64,000 nucleotides of DNA from JAMXLO01 sp963812475 (GTDB lineage: Bacteria > Pseudomonadota > Alphaproteobacteria > Acetobacterales > Acetobacteraceae): the NCBI GenBank assembly GCA_963812475.1, contig CAWEVI010000045.1, forward strand, positions 59,707 through 123,706. Reading direction: 5' to 3'. Position numbers and translations under genes: made by a program. The number at the start of each line of letters is the position of its first letter. Position 1 is the stretch's first letter. Shown here piece by piece: positions 16,045 through 23,482 of this stretch. A model generated the notes under the pieces. The model did no database searches. It was not told the DNA's origin and worked only from the letters and a program-made list of their open reading frames with translations.

Positions 16045-16724
16045 CAGCCGGGTGGCAGCAGCCGCGGCTCCGGATCTGGCCCGAACTTCAGGCCAAATGC
16101 CGCAGCGGCGGCAGGGAGCGCATCGGCGGCGGGACGATCGGCCGTCACGCGGCCCCCCGCCAGTACGACCACGCGGTGCGCATAGCGCAGCGCCAGGTCC
16201 AGTGCATGTAGCACCACGACCACTGTGCGGCCGGCATCGGCCGTCGCGCGCAGCAGGTGCATGATCGCGTGCGACGCGGCGGGGTCCAGATCGGCGGTCG
16301 GTTCGTCCAGCAGGAACACGTCCGGCTCCGTGGCAAAGGCGCGGGCGAGCATCGCGCGGCGTGCCTCGCCGCCGGAGATGCGGTCCACCCGTGCCGCGCG
16401 CAATCCCATGATACCGCAGATTTCCAACGCTTTGGTTACCGGTCCCTCCGCCCGATCGCGATGCGGTATGCGCCCCAGCGCCGCCACCTGCTCCACCGTC
16501 AACCCCCAGGCCGAGCGTGCGCCCTGTGGCAGCCAGGCGACACGGCGCGGGTCTTGCGGCGCGGTGTCCGGCAGGAGGCCGGCGAGCGCACGCAGCAGGG
16601 TTGACTTGCCGGCGCCGTTGGGACCGCACAGTGCGACCAGTTCCCCGGCTCCGGCGGCAAAGCTCACGTCGTGCAGCACGGTGCGGTCGCCAAGCGATAC
16701 GGACGCGTGCGCGAGGGCGATCAC
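16044..16724 (-). CDS. ABC importer ATP-binding protein (BtuD/FhuC-like)
   Basis: 226 residues from a GTG that overlaps the permease stop (GTGA). The Walker A is GPNGAGKST, the signature ISGGEARRAMLARA, the Walker B VFLLDEPTADLDP, and the switch His lies in VVVLHALDLAL. The Q-loop is AWLPQGARS. It powers the FecCD-type permease encoded just upstream. Substrate class is B12, siderophore or heme; B12 is favoured by the downstream tonB and pduO genes. Confidence 0.9.
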   Translation of the reverse strand: MIALAHASVSLGDRTVLHDVSFAAGAGELVALCGPNGAGKSTLLRALAGLLPDTAPQDPRRVAWLPQGARSAWGLTVEQVAALGRIPHRDRAEGPVTKALEICGIMGLRAARVDRISGGEARRAMLARAFATEPDVFLLDEPTADLDPAASHAIMHLLRATADAGRTVVVVLHALDLALRYAHRVVVLAGGRVTADRPAADALPAAAAAFGLKFGPDPEPRLLPPG

Positions 16725-17659
16725 GGCGCCGCCCGGCGCGCGATGACCACCAGAAACGGCGCGCCGATCAGCGCAGTCAGCACGCCGATCGGTGGCGCGG
16801 CGGACAACGGGAGTGCCATCGGTGCCAACCGCACCAGCATGTCGGCCACCAGCAGCAGCGCCGCACCCGCCAGCGGCGCCGCCGGCAGCAGGCCGCCGGG
16901 TCGCTCGCCCAACCACGGGCGCAGCAGATGCGGCACCACCAGGCCGACGAAGCCGATCGATCCGGCGACCGCCGCCCCCGCGCCGACCGCCAGCGCGGTT
17001 CCCGCCGCGGCCAGCCGCAATGTCCGCGTGACTGGCACGCCTAAGCTGAGCGCGGTGTCCTCGCCCAGGCTGAGAGCATCGATCCCGGTGCCGAGCCGCA
17101 GCAGGATCGCGCACCCGAGCAGGATCGGCGCGGCGGCCAGGGCAACCTGCCACAGCGGTCGGTCGGCCAGTCCGCCCATCAGCCAGAAGGTGATCTCAGT
17201 CAGCGCAAACGGGTTCGGCGCAAGTGTGAGAGCCAGGGCCAGCAACGCAGCGGCGATTGCCGATACTGCAACTCCGGCCAGGATCAGCGACGGACCTGAA
17301 GGCGCGCGACCTGCGAAACCGAGCAAAAAGGCAGCGCCGATGCCTGCGCCCAGCAAGCCCGCGGCCGGGAGCGCTGGTGCGAAGTGCTGCGAGACACCCC
17401 AATAGAAGGCGATCACCGCCCCGAGACCCGCGGTTCCGGTGATGCCGAGCAATCCGGGGTCGGCCAAAGGGTTGCGCAACGCGCCCTGCAGCACGGCGCC
17501 CGACAGGCCGAGCCCACCGCCCACCAGTGCCCCGAGCAGGGTTCGGGGAAGACGCACCTGCAAAAGGATCAGCCCATCCGGCAGGGCCAGGGTGCCATCG
17601 CCGATGAACAAGGAAGAGACAACCAGAATGACAAGGAGCAGCGTCAGCAGGCGGGTCAT
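16721..17659 (-). CDS. FecCD/BtuC-type ABC importer permease
   Basis: 312 residues with roughly ten hydrophobic segments. It shows the FecCD signatures RLPRTLLGALVGGGLGLSGAVLQGALRNPLADPGLLGITGTAGLG and SIGFVGLVVPHLLRPWLG near the C-terminus. The ATG (17659) overlaps the stop of the binding-protein gene (ATGA), and the stop overlaps the ATPase start. It forms the inner-membrane channel of a type II importer. Confidence 0.92.
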   Translation of the reverse strand: MTRLLTLLLVILVVSSLFIGDGTLALPDGLILLQVRLPRTLLGALVGGGLGLSGAVLQGALRNPLADPGLLGITGTAGLGAVIAFYWGVSQHFAPALPAAGLLGAGIGAAFLLGFAGRAPSGPSLILAGVAVSAIAAALLALALTLAPNPFALTEITFWLMGGLADRPLWQVALAAAPILLGCAILLRLGTGIDALSLGEDTALSLGVPVTRTLRLAAAGTALAVGAGAAVAGSIGFVGLVVPHLLRPWLGERPGGLLPAAPLAGAALLLVADMLVRLAPMALPLSAAPPIGVLTALIGAPFLVVIARRAAP

Positions 17660-18492
17660 TGCGCCAGCAGCACCGCCGCCTGGGCAGTGAACGGGCCGGC
17701 ACACAGGGTGAGCGCTGGGAAGACAGCACGGCGGCGGATTCCAGCCAGCGCGGGATGATCCAGCAGCGCCGAGGCGAGCGAGGGGAACTCGGGCGCCGCT
17801 GGCACGACCAGGAGATCGGGCGGCCGTCGCAGCAGCGCCTCCAACCCCACGTGGCGTCCATCCGACGCGTTGATCAGGCCGGCGGATCGCAGTACCGCAT
17901 CCATCAGCGAGCCGGGCCCCGCCGTCAGACCGCGTGGCTCCCAGACCAGGGCGCGACGCTCTTGCGGGTGTCGTGGGAGATCGCTGAGTTCGGCGTCCAT
18001 TGCCTCCAACAGCGCTTCGCCACGCTGCGGCACGCCCAGAACGCGCGCCAGAAGGCGCGTTTGCTCGCGGATTCCGTTGAAATCCTGCGGCAGGTCGATA
18101 CGCAGGACCGGCGTCCCCTCCTGTTGGAGCAACGCGAGCGTGGTCTGCGCGCCGTATGTGGCGGCGAGGACCAGATCGGGATGCAGTCGCAGCACCGCTT
18201 CGGCCGATGCGCGCACGATCGGCAGGTCGGCCGCCGCCTGCGCCACGAATGAAAGCGCCGGGTCGCGCGCCAGTGGTGAGAGCGCGGCCACCTTCGTCGG
18301 CGCGAGCAGGACCAGCATCTGGTCGGTGCACAGGTTGAGCGACACCACGTGGTCTGCCGCGCTGGCTCGCAAGCAGGATACGATCACCACAAAGACACAA
18401 AGACACAAAGGAAACGATATGCGCTTCGCGCCTAGCGCCCTTGGGCTGCCTCCGTCCCTTTGTGTCTTTGTGGTGAAACTACCGCCCCTCAC
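17656..18492 (-). CDS. BtuF-like periplasmic binding protein with repeat-derived N-terminus
   Basis: 278 residues from a GTG that overlaps the stop of the CDF gene by four bases (GTGA). No ATG occurs before the mature domain. Residues 1 to about 37 are read through a dispersed palindromic repeat (18385-18475), which supplies most of the hydrophobic signal sequence (SFPLCLCVFVVIVSCLRASA). The mature part is a helical-backbone binding protein: DHVVSLNLCTDQMLVLLAP, LHPDLVLAATYGAQTT, NGIREQTRLLARVLGV, RRPPDLLVVPAA. It probably binds cobalamin or a similar metal chelate, given the neighbouring tonB and pduO genes. Confidence 0.85.
   Translation of the reverse strand: MRGGSFTTKTQRDGGSPRALGAKRISFPLCLCVFVVIVSCLRASAADHVVSLNLCTDQMLVLLAPTKVAALSPLARDPALSFVAQAAADLPIVRASAEAVLRLHPDLVLAATYGAQTTLALLQQEGTPVLRIDLPQDFNGIREQTRLLARVLGVPQRGEALLEAMDAELSDLPRHPQERRALVWEPRGLTAGPGSLMDAVLRSAGLINASDGRHVGLEALLRRPPDLLVVPAAPEFPSLASALLDHPALAGIRRRAVFPALTLCAGPFTAQAAVLLAQ
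18385..18475. repeat. Palindromic dispersed repeat (CACCACAAAGACACAAAG type)
   Basis: A perfect 18-base inverted repeat, CACCACAAAGACACAAAG at 18385-18402 and its complement at 18458-18475, encloses about 55 bases. The left arm has an extra ACACAAAG unit. It belongs with the copy at 10719-10780. The element lies entirely inside the 5' end of the BtuF-like gene and is translated. Confidence 0.9.
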
Positions 18493-19376
18493 AGCACCGG
18501 CACTCCATGTTGCTTCGCCTTGACCTCCGGCTCGACATGGATCGTGACCATGAGCTGCTGCATTTCCTCCCGCAGCGCCTCCTCGATGCGGTCGCAGATC
18601 GCATGCGACTCGGCGACCGTCATCGCGCCGGGAACCACCAGATGAAACTCGACAAAGGTCAGCCTGCCGGCATGGCGCATGCGTAGATCATGCGCCTCGA
18701 TGGCGCCGGCCGCATTCTCGCCCACGAGCTCGCGGATGCGGTTCACGACGGAGGGCTCCGGCGCGGCGTCCATCAGACCGCCGACTGAGGAGTAGATCAT
18801 CGCCATGCCGGACCACAGCACATACACGCCTGTCGCCGCGGCAAGGATGGGGTCGAGCATCAGGTAGCCGGTCACCACGACCAGCCCGACACCGGCGGCA
18901 ATGCCGACCGAGGTGACGACATCAGCGAACAGATGCCACCCATCGGCGGTCAGGGCCGGCGAGCGCAGACGCCTTCCCGTGCGGATCAGCACCGCGGACC
19001 AGACCGCGTTCACAACTGTAGCGAGCGCGTTCAGCGCGATGCCGATCCCGGCCATCACGAGCGGCTGCGGGTCCTGCCAGGTCTCCCACGCGTGGCGGAA
19101 GATCGACAACGCTGCGATGACGATCAGGACGCCTTCGATGACCGCGGCGAAGAACTCCGCCTTGTCGTGCCCGTAGGTATGATTGGCGTCGGCCGGAATT
19201 GCGGCAAAGCGAAGCGCGACCAGGGCGATGACGCTGGCCGCGACGTTCACGATGCTCTCCAACGCATCGGAATAGAGCGCCGCGCTGCCGGTGATCCACC
19301 AGGCAGCGCCCTTCATGGCCAGCACCAGACAGCCGATCGCGATGCTGCCAGCTGCGATGCGCACTCCTCGAGCCAA
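18489..19376 (-). CDS. CDF-family cation efflux protein
   Basis: 295 residues from a TTG at 19376 with GGGG six bases upstream; a CTG overlapping the upstream stop is an alternative. There are six membrane segments. Metal-site motifs are SDALESIVNVAAS in segment 2, the CDF signature HTYGHDKAEFFAAVIEG, and DGWHLFADVVTS in segment 5. The cytoplasmic C-terminal domain (HDLRMRHAGRLTFVEFHLVVPGAMTVAESHAICDRIEEAL) is typical. It exports Zn2+, Fe2+ or a related divalent metal in exchange for protons. It sits between the MFS carrier and the BtuF-like gene in one transcription unit. Confidence 0.9.
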   Translation of the reverse strand: MARGVRIAAGSIAIGCLVLAMKGAAWWITGSAALYSDALESIVNVAASVIALVALRFAAIPADANHTYGHDKAEFFAAVIEGVLIVIAALSIFRHAWETWQDPQPLVMAGIGIALNALATVVNAVWSAVLIRTGRRLRSPALTADGWHLFADVVTSVGIAAGVGLVVVTGYLMLDPILAAATGVYVLWSGMAMIYSSVGGLMDAAPEPSVVNRIRELVGENAAGAIEAHDLRMRHAGRLTFVEFHLVVPGAMTVAESHAICDRIEEALREEMQQLMVTIHVEPEVKAKQHGVPVL

Positions 19377-19429
19377 TGGCTGCCCCGTCCGCGCCGATCG
19401 GACCGGGGTAGCAGACGCGGGCCGCCGCG

Positions 19430-20716
19430 TCAGCTGGCGCGTAGGCCCGAGGGTTCCACCATACGGTGATGACGGTCGCGGATCGGACGCAGCACGAACA
19501 GGGCGAGCACGACCACCAGCACGTTCGTCCCCGCCGCCACCAGGAACACCGCACCCCAGCCGCCGGTGGCTATCTTGAGCACATTGGCGAGCGGCACCAG
19601 GAAGGCAGACGTGCCCTTGGCCGTATAGAGCAGCATCGCGTTGGCCGTCGCGTATTTGGTGCCGAACAGGTCGGTGCAGGTGGAGGGAAAGAGGGAAAAG
19701 ATCTCGCCCCAGGTGAAGAAGATCAGCGCGGCGCAGACCACGAACGTCCAGGGACTGTCGCCCGCGACAGTGAGCAGCCAGTAGCTGAGGGCGCCAAGCG
19801 TGAATGCCAGGGCCATGGTATATTCCCGGCCGATCCGGTCCGAGACAGCGCCGAAGAACGGCCGCGCCAGGCCGTTCATCACATTGTCCACCACCAGCGC
19901 GACGCTGAGCGTGGTGGCGCCGAACAGGATCGCGGTGTTGGAAATGCCGAAATCCTTGGCGATCGGCGCCAGCTGCGCCGTGGCCATCAGTCCGCTTGCG
20001 GAGACCAGCACGAGCATGACGTACAGCAGCCAGAAGGCGGGAGAGCGCAGCACCTCCCCGCTGGTGTAGCTGCGGGCGGATTGCGGGACTTCGGCGCGGA
20101 CGAGGACAGGAAGAACCGTGCCTGGCGTCGGCCCACGCATGACCTGCGCGACGACCAGAAGAATGGCACCCTGGAGCAGGCCGAACCAGAAGAACGCGGA
20201 TGCATAGCCAAAGTTGTCGATCACCAGGCGGATCGGCACGACCGTCAGCGCCGCGCCGGCGCCAAACCCGCCCGCGGTGAGCCCGACAGCGAGGCCGCGG
20301 CGGTCGGGGAACCATTTGACCGAGTTGCCGACGCAGGTGGCGTAGATCGCGCCGGCGCCAACGCCGGACAGCGCCGCCCCGACATACAGCATTGGGAGCG
20401 TGTCCGCGTACGCGTTGATGACCCAGGCAATGCCGACCAGCACGCCGCCGAACATGATCATCAGCCGCGGCCCCCGTGCCGGGCCGAGCCAATCGACGAT
20501 GTAGCCTTCGATCGGGGTCAGCCAGGTCTCGGTCGCGATGAATATGCTGAACGCCACCTGGATCTCGGCGATGGTCCAGCCGTGCGCCTGGTGGATCGGA
20601 TCGACGAACAGCGTCCAGGCGTATTGCAGGTTGGCAATCAGGACCATGCAGAGGACGCCCAGCCAGAGCTGAACCCATCTGCCGGTCGGTGCGGTCGCCG
20701 GTCTGCGCTCGGACAT
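19430..20716 (-). CDS. MFS carrier, oxalate/formate antiporter family
   Basis: 428 residues, twelve predicted membrane segments, GGGAG before the ATG. The N-terminus WVQLWLGVLCMVLIANLQYAWTLFV and the loop GLAVGLTAGGFGAGAALTVVPIRLVI match the OFA branch of the major facilitator superfamily (OxlT-like). Transport of oxalate/formate or another monocarboxylate is therefore possible. A CaiB-type CoA transferase of formyl-CoA transferase type exists at 48036 but is far away. It is the first gene of the leftward run that continues into the CDF exporter and B12-type importer. Confidence 0.85.
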   Translation of the reverse strand: MSERRPATAPTGRWVQLWLGVLCMVLIANLQYAWTLFVDPIHQAHGWTIAEIQVAFSIFIATETWLTPIEGYIVDWLGPARGPRLMIMFGGVLVGIAWVINAYADTLPMLYVGAALSGVGAGAIYATCVGNSVKWFPDRRGLAVGLTAGGFGAGAALTVVPIRLVIDNFGYASAFFWFGLLQGAILLVVAQVMRGPTPGTVLPVLVRAEVPQSARSYTSGEVLRSPAFWLLYVMLVLVSASGLMATAQLAPIAKDFGISNTAILFGATTLSVALVVDNVMNGLARPFFGAVSDRIGREYTMALAFTLGALSYWLLTVAGDSPWTFVVCAALIFFTWGEIFSLFPSTCTDLFGTKYATANAMLLYTAKGTSAFLVPLANVLKIATGGWGAVFLVAAGTNVLVVVLALFVLRPIRDRHHRMVEPSGLRAS

Positions 20717-20783
20717 GCTGGTCTCCCTGAACTTCCCTTACCAAGAGTGACGTTCTTGTTGTGGTCGGTAATCCGTATCCTAC

Positions 20784-20796
20784 CGTAACGGTTACG
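20784..20796. promoter_or_regulatory. 13-bp palindrome upstream of the MFS gene
   Basis: CGTAAC-G-GTTACG (20784-20796) is a perfect inverted repeat 68 bases before the MFS start codon, within a partly symmetrical TACCGTAACGGTTACGCGTACGGGTA context. This is the shape of a repressor operator; the cognate regulator is unknown. Confidence 0.4.
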
Positions 20797-20840
20797 CGTA
20801 CGGGTAGAACTATCGGGGCGAGGCGGGCATGCGGCCGACC

Positions 20841-22112
20841 TCAGGTCCGCTCGAAGTCGATCCGCTCGACCACCGGCAGGTCCTGGAGGTAGCGGCGAAG
20901 GCAATCCAGGCCCAGTTCGACCGCGCCAAGCCGAACCCAATCCCGGCCGCCGAGAATGCGCGAGCGCCGGAAGGCGACCTCCTCCTCGGTTGCGATCGCT
21001 ATCCAGATCGTGCCGCCGAAATCGATCCGATCCGCGCCCTCGTCAAGATCGATCAGTACCACCAAAGCGTGCGTTGCCTTGGCGTGAGCGCGCGCCGCGC
21101 GTGCCACGGCCTCGGTCGTCTCCTGCGTGAGGTCATCGGCCAGGGCCATTCCACGCATGTCGAGCGCCCGATGCAGTTCGGTGCGATCGCGGACCACGAC
21201 GCCGCAGCGGAGCACGTGCTCGGCGCCGGGCAGGTGACCGATGCGCGCAGCGATCTGACCGCTGGTGAACGTCTCGACCAGGGCAAGCGAGCCCTCCCGT
21301 TCGGCGAGAGCCGCCAGCACGACCCCCTCCAGGGTCTGGTCGTCTTCGCCCAGGATGAAATTGCCCAGCCGCTTGCGGACCTCCGCCTCAACCGGCTCCA
21401 GCTTGCGGCGGACATCGTCCATGTCGGCGCCGCGGACGGCGAGCTTGGTCTCGAGTTGCGGATAATGCGCGCGAAAGCCGAGCTTGACGCTGCCGTCGGG
21501 CACCAACGCCTCGACGCCGGTCAGCAGAGCATCGACATGCGATTCGCCGAGCCCGTAGGAATGAAAGCGCTTGAGGAAGATCGTCGTCGGTGCGCCGCTG
21601 CGCGCCAGCAGGCGGGGGATCACCTGCTGCTCGAGCATGCGGTGAAGCTCGCGCGGCACGCCGGGCGTGAAGAAGAAGCGTGCCTTGCCGATATCGAGCG
21701 CGAAGCCGCAGGCGGTGCCAACGGGGTTGTCGATGACCTCCGCGCCGGCGGGCAGCATCGCCTGCTTACGGTTGTTCGGCGGCATGATGCGGCTGCGCTT
21801 GGTGAAGAAGCCCTCCATCTTCGCCAGCCACTCTTCGTTCAGCACAAGGTCCACACCGGCCGCCTGGGCGGCTACCTCCTGCGACAGGTCATCGACGGTG
21901 GGCCCGAGGCCGCCGTTCACGATGACCGCATCGACGCGCTGGGAGGCCAGGCGGAACGCCTCCAGCAGGCTTTCCCGGTCGTCGCCCACGGTGGTGCTCC
22001 AGTGCACCGAGAGCCCGACATCCTCGAGCTTCTGGCTCATGTAGCTGAAGTTGGTGTTGACGATCTTGCCGGTGAGCACTTCGTCTCCCGTGCAGATGAT
22101 CTCGATGCGCAT
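20841..22112 (-). CDS. CinA-like protein with degenerate deamidase site
   Basis: 423 residues. The N-terminal MoaB/MogA-like domain (COG1058) is well conserved: IEIICTGDEVLTGKIVNTN, VNGGLGPTVDDLS, NPVGTACGFAL and FFFTPGVPREL. The C-terminal CinA/PncC domain has the expected length, but the canonical AESCTGG active-site motif reads VETFTSG, and the following LVSYSNEAK-type segment reads CGVVVRDRTE. It may retain ADP-ribose pyrophosphatase-type activity in the first domain while lacking nicotinamide-mononucleotide deamidase activity, as seen in YfaY-like proteins. That functional split is inference. Confidence 0.85.
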   Translation of the reverse strand: MRIEIICTGDEVLTGKIVNTNFSYMSQKLEDVGLSVHWSTTVGDDRESLLEAFRLASQRVDAVIVNGGLGPTVDDLSQEVAAQAAGVDLVLNEEWLAKMEGFFTKRSRIMPPNNRKQAMLPAGAEVIDNPVGTACGFALDIGKARFFFTPGVPRELHRMLEQQVIPRLLARSGAPTTIFLKRFHSYGLGESHVDALLTGVEALVPDGSVKLGFRAHYPQLETKLAVRGADMDDVRRKLEPVEAEVRKRLGNFILGEDDQTLEGVVLAALAEREGSLALVETFTSGQIAARIGHLPGAEHVLRCGVVVRDRTELHRALDMRGMALADDLTQETTEAVARAARAHAKATHALVVLIDLDEGADRIDFGGTIWIAIATEEEVAFRRSRILGGRDWVRLGAVELGLDCLRRYLQDLPVVERIDFERT

Positions 22113-22438
22113 GCTGCTGTTACCTGTCGGCGGCGAGGACGGCTATCCTGGACGGCATTGCCAGGCTGCGTCCAGCCACGTTCAACTCGTCATGGCCGGG
22201 CGTGACCCAGCCGCCCCGTCCACAAGTCCCCGTGAAAAAATGGCCCGTGAAAAGATGGCCAGATCGAGCCCGGCCATGGCGCAGGGACCGGGCGGTGACC
22301 GAGCGTTTTGGGATGCCGCTGTCGTCCCCGGATCACATACCGGTACGGCCGTGACGATAACGCCTGTGCGCCGTTCCGGGCATATTGCCGACGCGGCCCG
22401 CCTTGCCGTATGTCCCGCACAGATCTGGGAGAACCGCC
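22113..22438. other. Intergenic region with palindromic repeat
   Basis: 326 bases between the divergent cinA-like gene and the secreted protein gene at 22439. It holds the CATGGCCGGGC-type repeat (22191-22278) and an inner tandem pair. No further gene is seen; two promoters must lie here but cannot be placed with confidence. Confidence 0.5.
22191..22278. repeat. Palindromic dispersed repeat (CATGGCCGGGC type) with inner tandem pair
   Basis: CATGGCCGGGC (22191-22201) and its exact complement GCCCGGCCATG (22268-22278) bound the element. Inside lies a 15-base tandem pair, CCGTGAAAAAATGGC / CCGTGAAAAGATGGC (22230-22244, 22245-22259), differing at one base. Related hairpins occur at 31797, 36041 and 46998. 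Confidence 0.8.
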
Positions 22439-22948
22439 ATGCGCCGTACCGTGTCCAGCCTCGCCATCATTGCGATCCTGACCGCCCAGCAGGCTCAGGC
22501 GCAGGCGCCGCTGAATTGCCTGACTCCGGAGGAGCGCTCGGCCGTCGAGGTGGCGTCGCTGCGCAGCGAGTTGATGGTGCTCGCGACCGGCTGCCATCAG
22601 GACGATCGCTACAACGCCTTCATCCGCAAGTACCAGGCCGACCTGATGGGAAACGAGAAGGACATGGGCGAGGTGTTCAAGCGAAAGTTCGGCAAGCGCG
22701 CGCAGCAGGAGCATGACCGGTTCACCACCGACCTGGCGAACGGGGAATCAAGCGCCGGCATGCACCTCGGCAGCGACTTCTGCGACCGCAACGGCATGAT
22801 CTTCACCGAGGTCATGGCATTGCGTGGCCCGAGCGAACTGCCGGCCTACGCCGCGGGCAAGGACCTTGTGCCTACCACGCTGGATATTTGTCCCGAGGTT
22901 GCTCAGGCGCCCGCCGGACGGAAGCCCGCACCTGCCAAGCATCACTGA
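22439..22948 (+). CDS. Secreted protein of unknown function
   Basis: 169 residues; GGGAG lies seven to eight bases before the ATG. A signal peptide (MRRTVSSLAIIAILTAQQAQA) precedes a mostly helical, charged domain. The cysteines in LNCLTPEER, ATGCHQDDR, SDFCDRNG and LDICPEV (four) could form two disulfides. Conserved-looking blocks are ELMVLATGCHQDDRYNAFIRKYQ and HDRFTTDLANGESSAGMHLGSDFC. The tail is Pro/Lys/Ala rich. Similar proteins occur in Acetobacteraceae, but I know no function. Confidence 0.7.
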   Translation: MRRTVSSLAIIAILTAQQAQAQAPLNCLTPEERSAVEVASLRSELMVLATGCHQDDRYNAFIRKYQADLMGNEKDMGEVFKRKFGKRAQQEHDRFTTDLANGESSAGMHLGSDFCDRNGMIFTEVMALRGPSELPAYAAGKDLVPTTLDICPEVAQAPAGRKPAPAKHH

Positions 22949-22960
22949 CCACCCCCGCGG

Positions 22961-23401
22961 TCAGGGCGGGACCACCGAGACCGTAGCCCGGATTATCGCA
23001 TCGCCGGGGATCAGCTTGACGCTGAAGACGTCTGAACCGGTGAAGCCCCGCACGGGCGTATAGTCGATTCGCGTGTCGTTGCCGACCGTGTGGATCAGCA
23101 CCTTCCCATGTGCGGGAGCGGTCGCGAGCAATCCGGCGGCGTATGGCTTGCCACCAGCGTTGACTGTGATCCCGCACCACCCGCCATCGTTGCCGACCTT
23201 GACGGCGACCGGCGTTTCCTGGCCCGCCACCGGCGCAACCTTGGGCACCTCGCAGCTTTTCGCTGCACCCGTCACATCAGCCGAATAGAGCCGGACCGAC
23301 GGACCAGACGGCGGCTTCTCGGCGCAGGCCTGCAACAGCAGCGCCGTCGCCGCAATCGCCAGCCAGCCCGCCGGATTGGAACCCTGTCGCATGCCATTCA
23401 T
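22961..23401 (-). CDS. Lipoprotein with Ig-like (cadherin-type) fold segment
   Basis: 146 residues from the ATG at 23401 (23392 is an alternative). The lipoprotein signal is GWLAIAATALLLQAC, with the lipid-accepting Cys followed by AEKPPSG. The C-terminal part (KVLIHTVGNDTRIDYTPVRGFTGSDVFSVKLI) resembles the GFTGxDxF motif of bacterial cadherin/Ig-like repeats. Two further cysteines (KSCEVPK, GGWCGIT) could pair. Function unknown; it is 81 bases downstream of metH and convergent with the secreted gene before it. Confidence 0.65.
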   Translation of the reverse strand: MNGMRQGSNPAGWLAIAATALLLQACAEKPPSGPSVRLYSADVTGAAKSCEVPKVAPVAGQETPVAVKVGNDGGWCGITVNAGGKPYAAGLLATAPAHGKVLIHTVGNDTRIDYTPVRGFTGSDVFSVKLIPGDAIIRATVSVVPP

Positions 23402-23482
23402 CACCGAGTTGGCCCCCGTCGGAATTCGGGCGGTGATGGCGGGCAATTGCGGCCCGCGCAAGGCACTTTTCTTGGCAAAGCG

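Noticed and set aside
19466..20788. 440-aa + strand frame over the MFS gene
   Set aside because: Glu/Arg/His-rich shadow of a membrane protein gene; no signal or motif.
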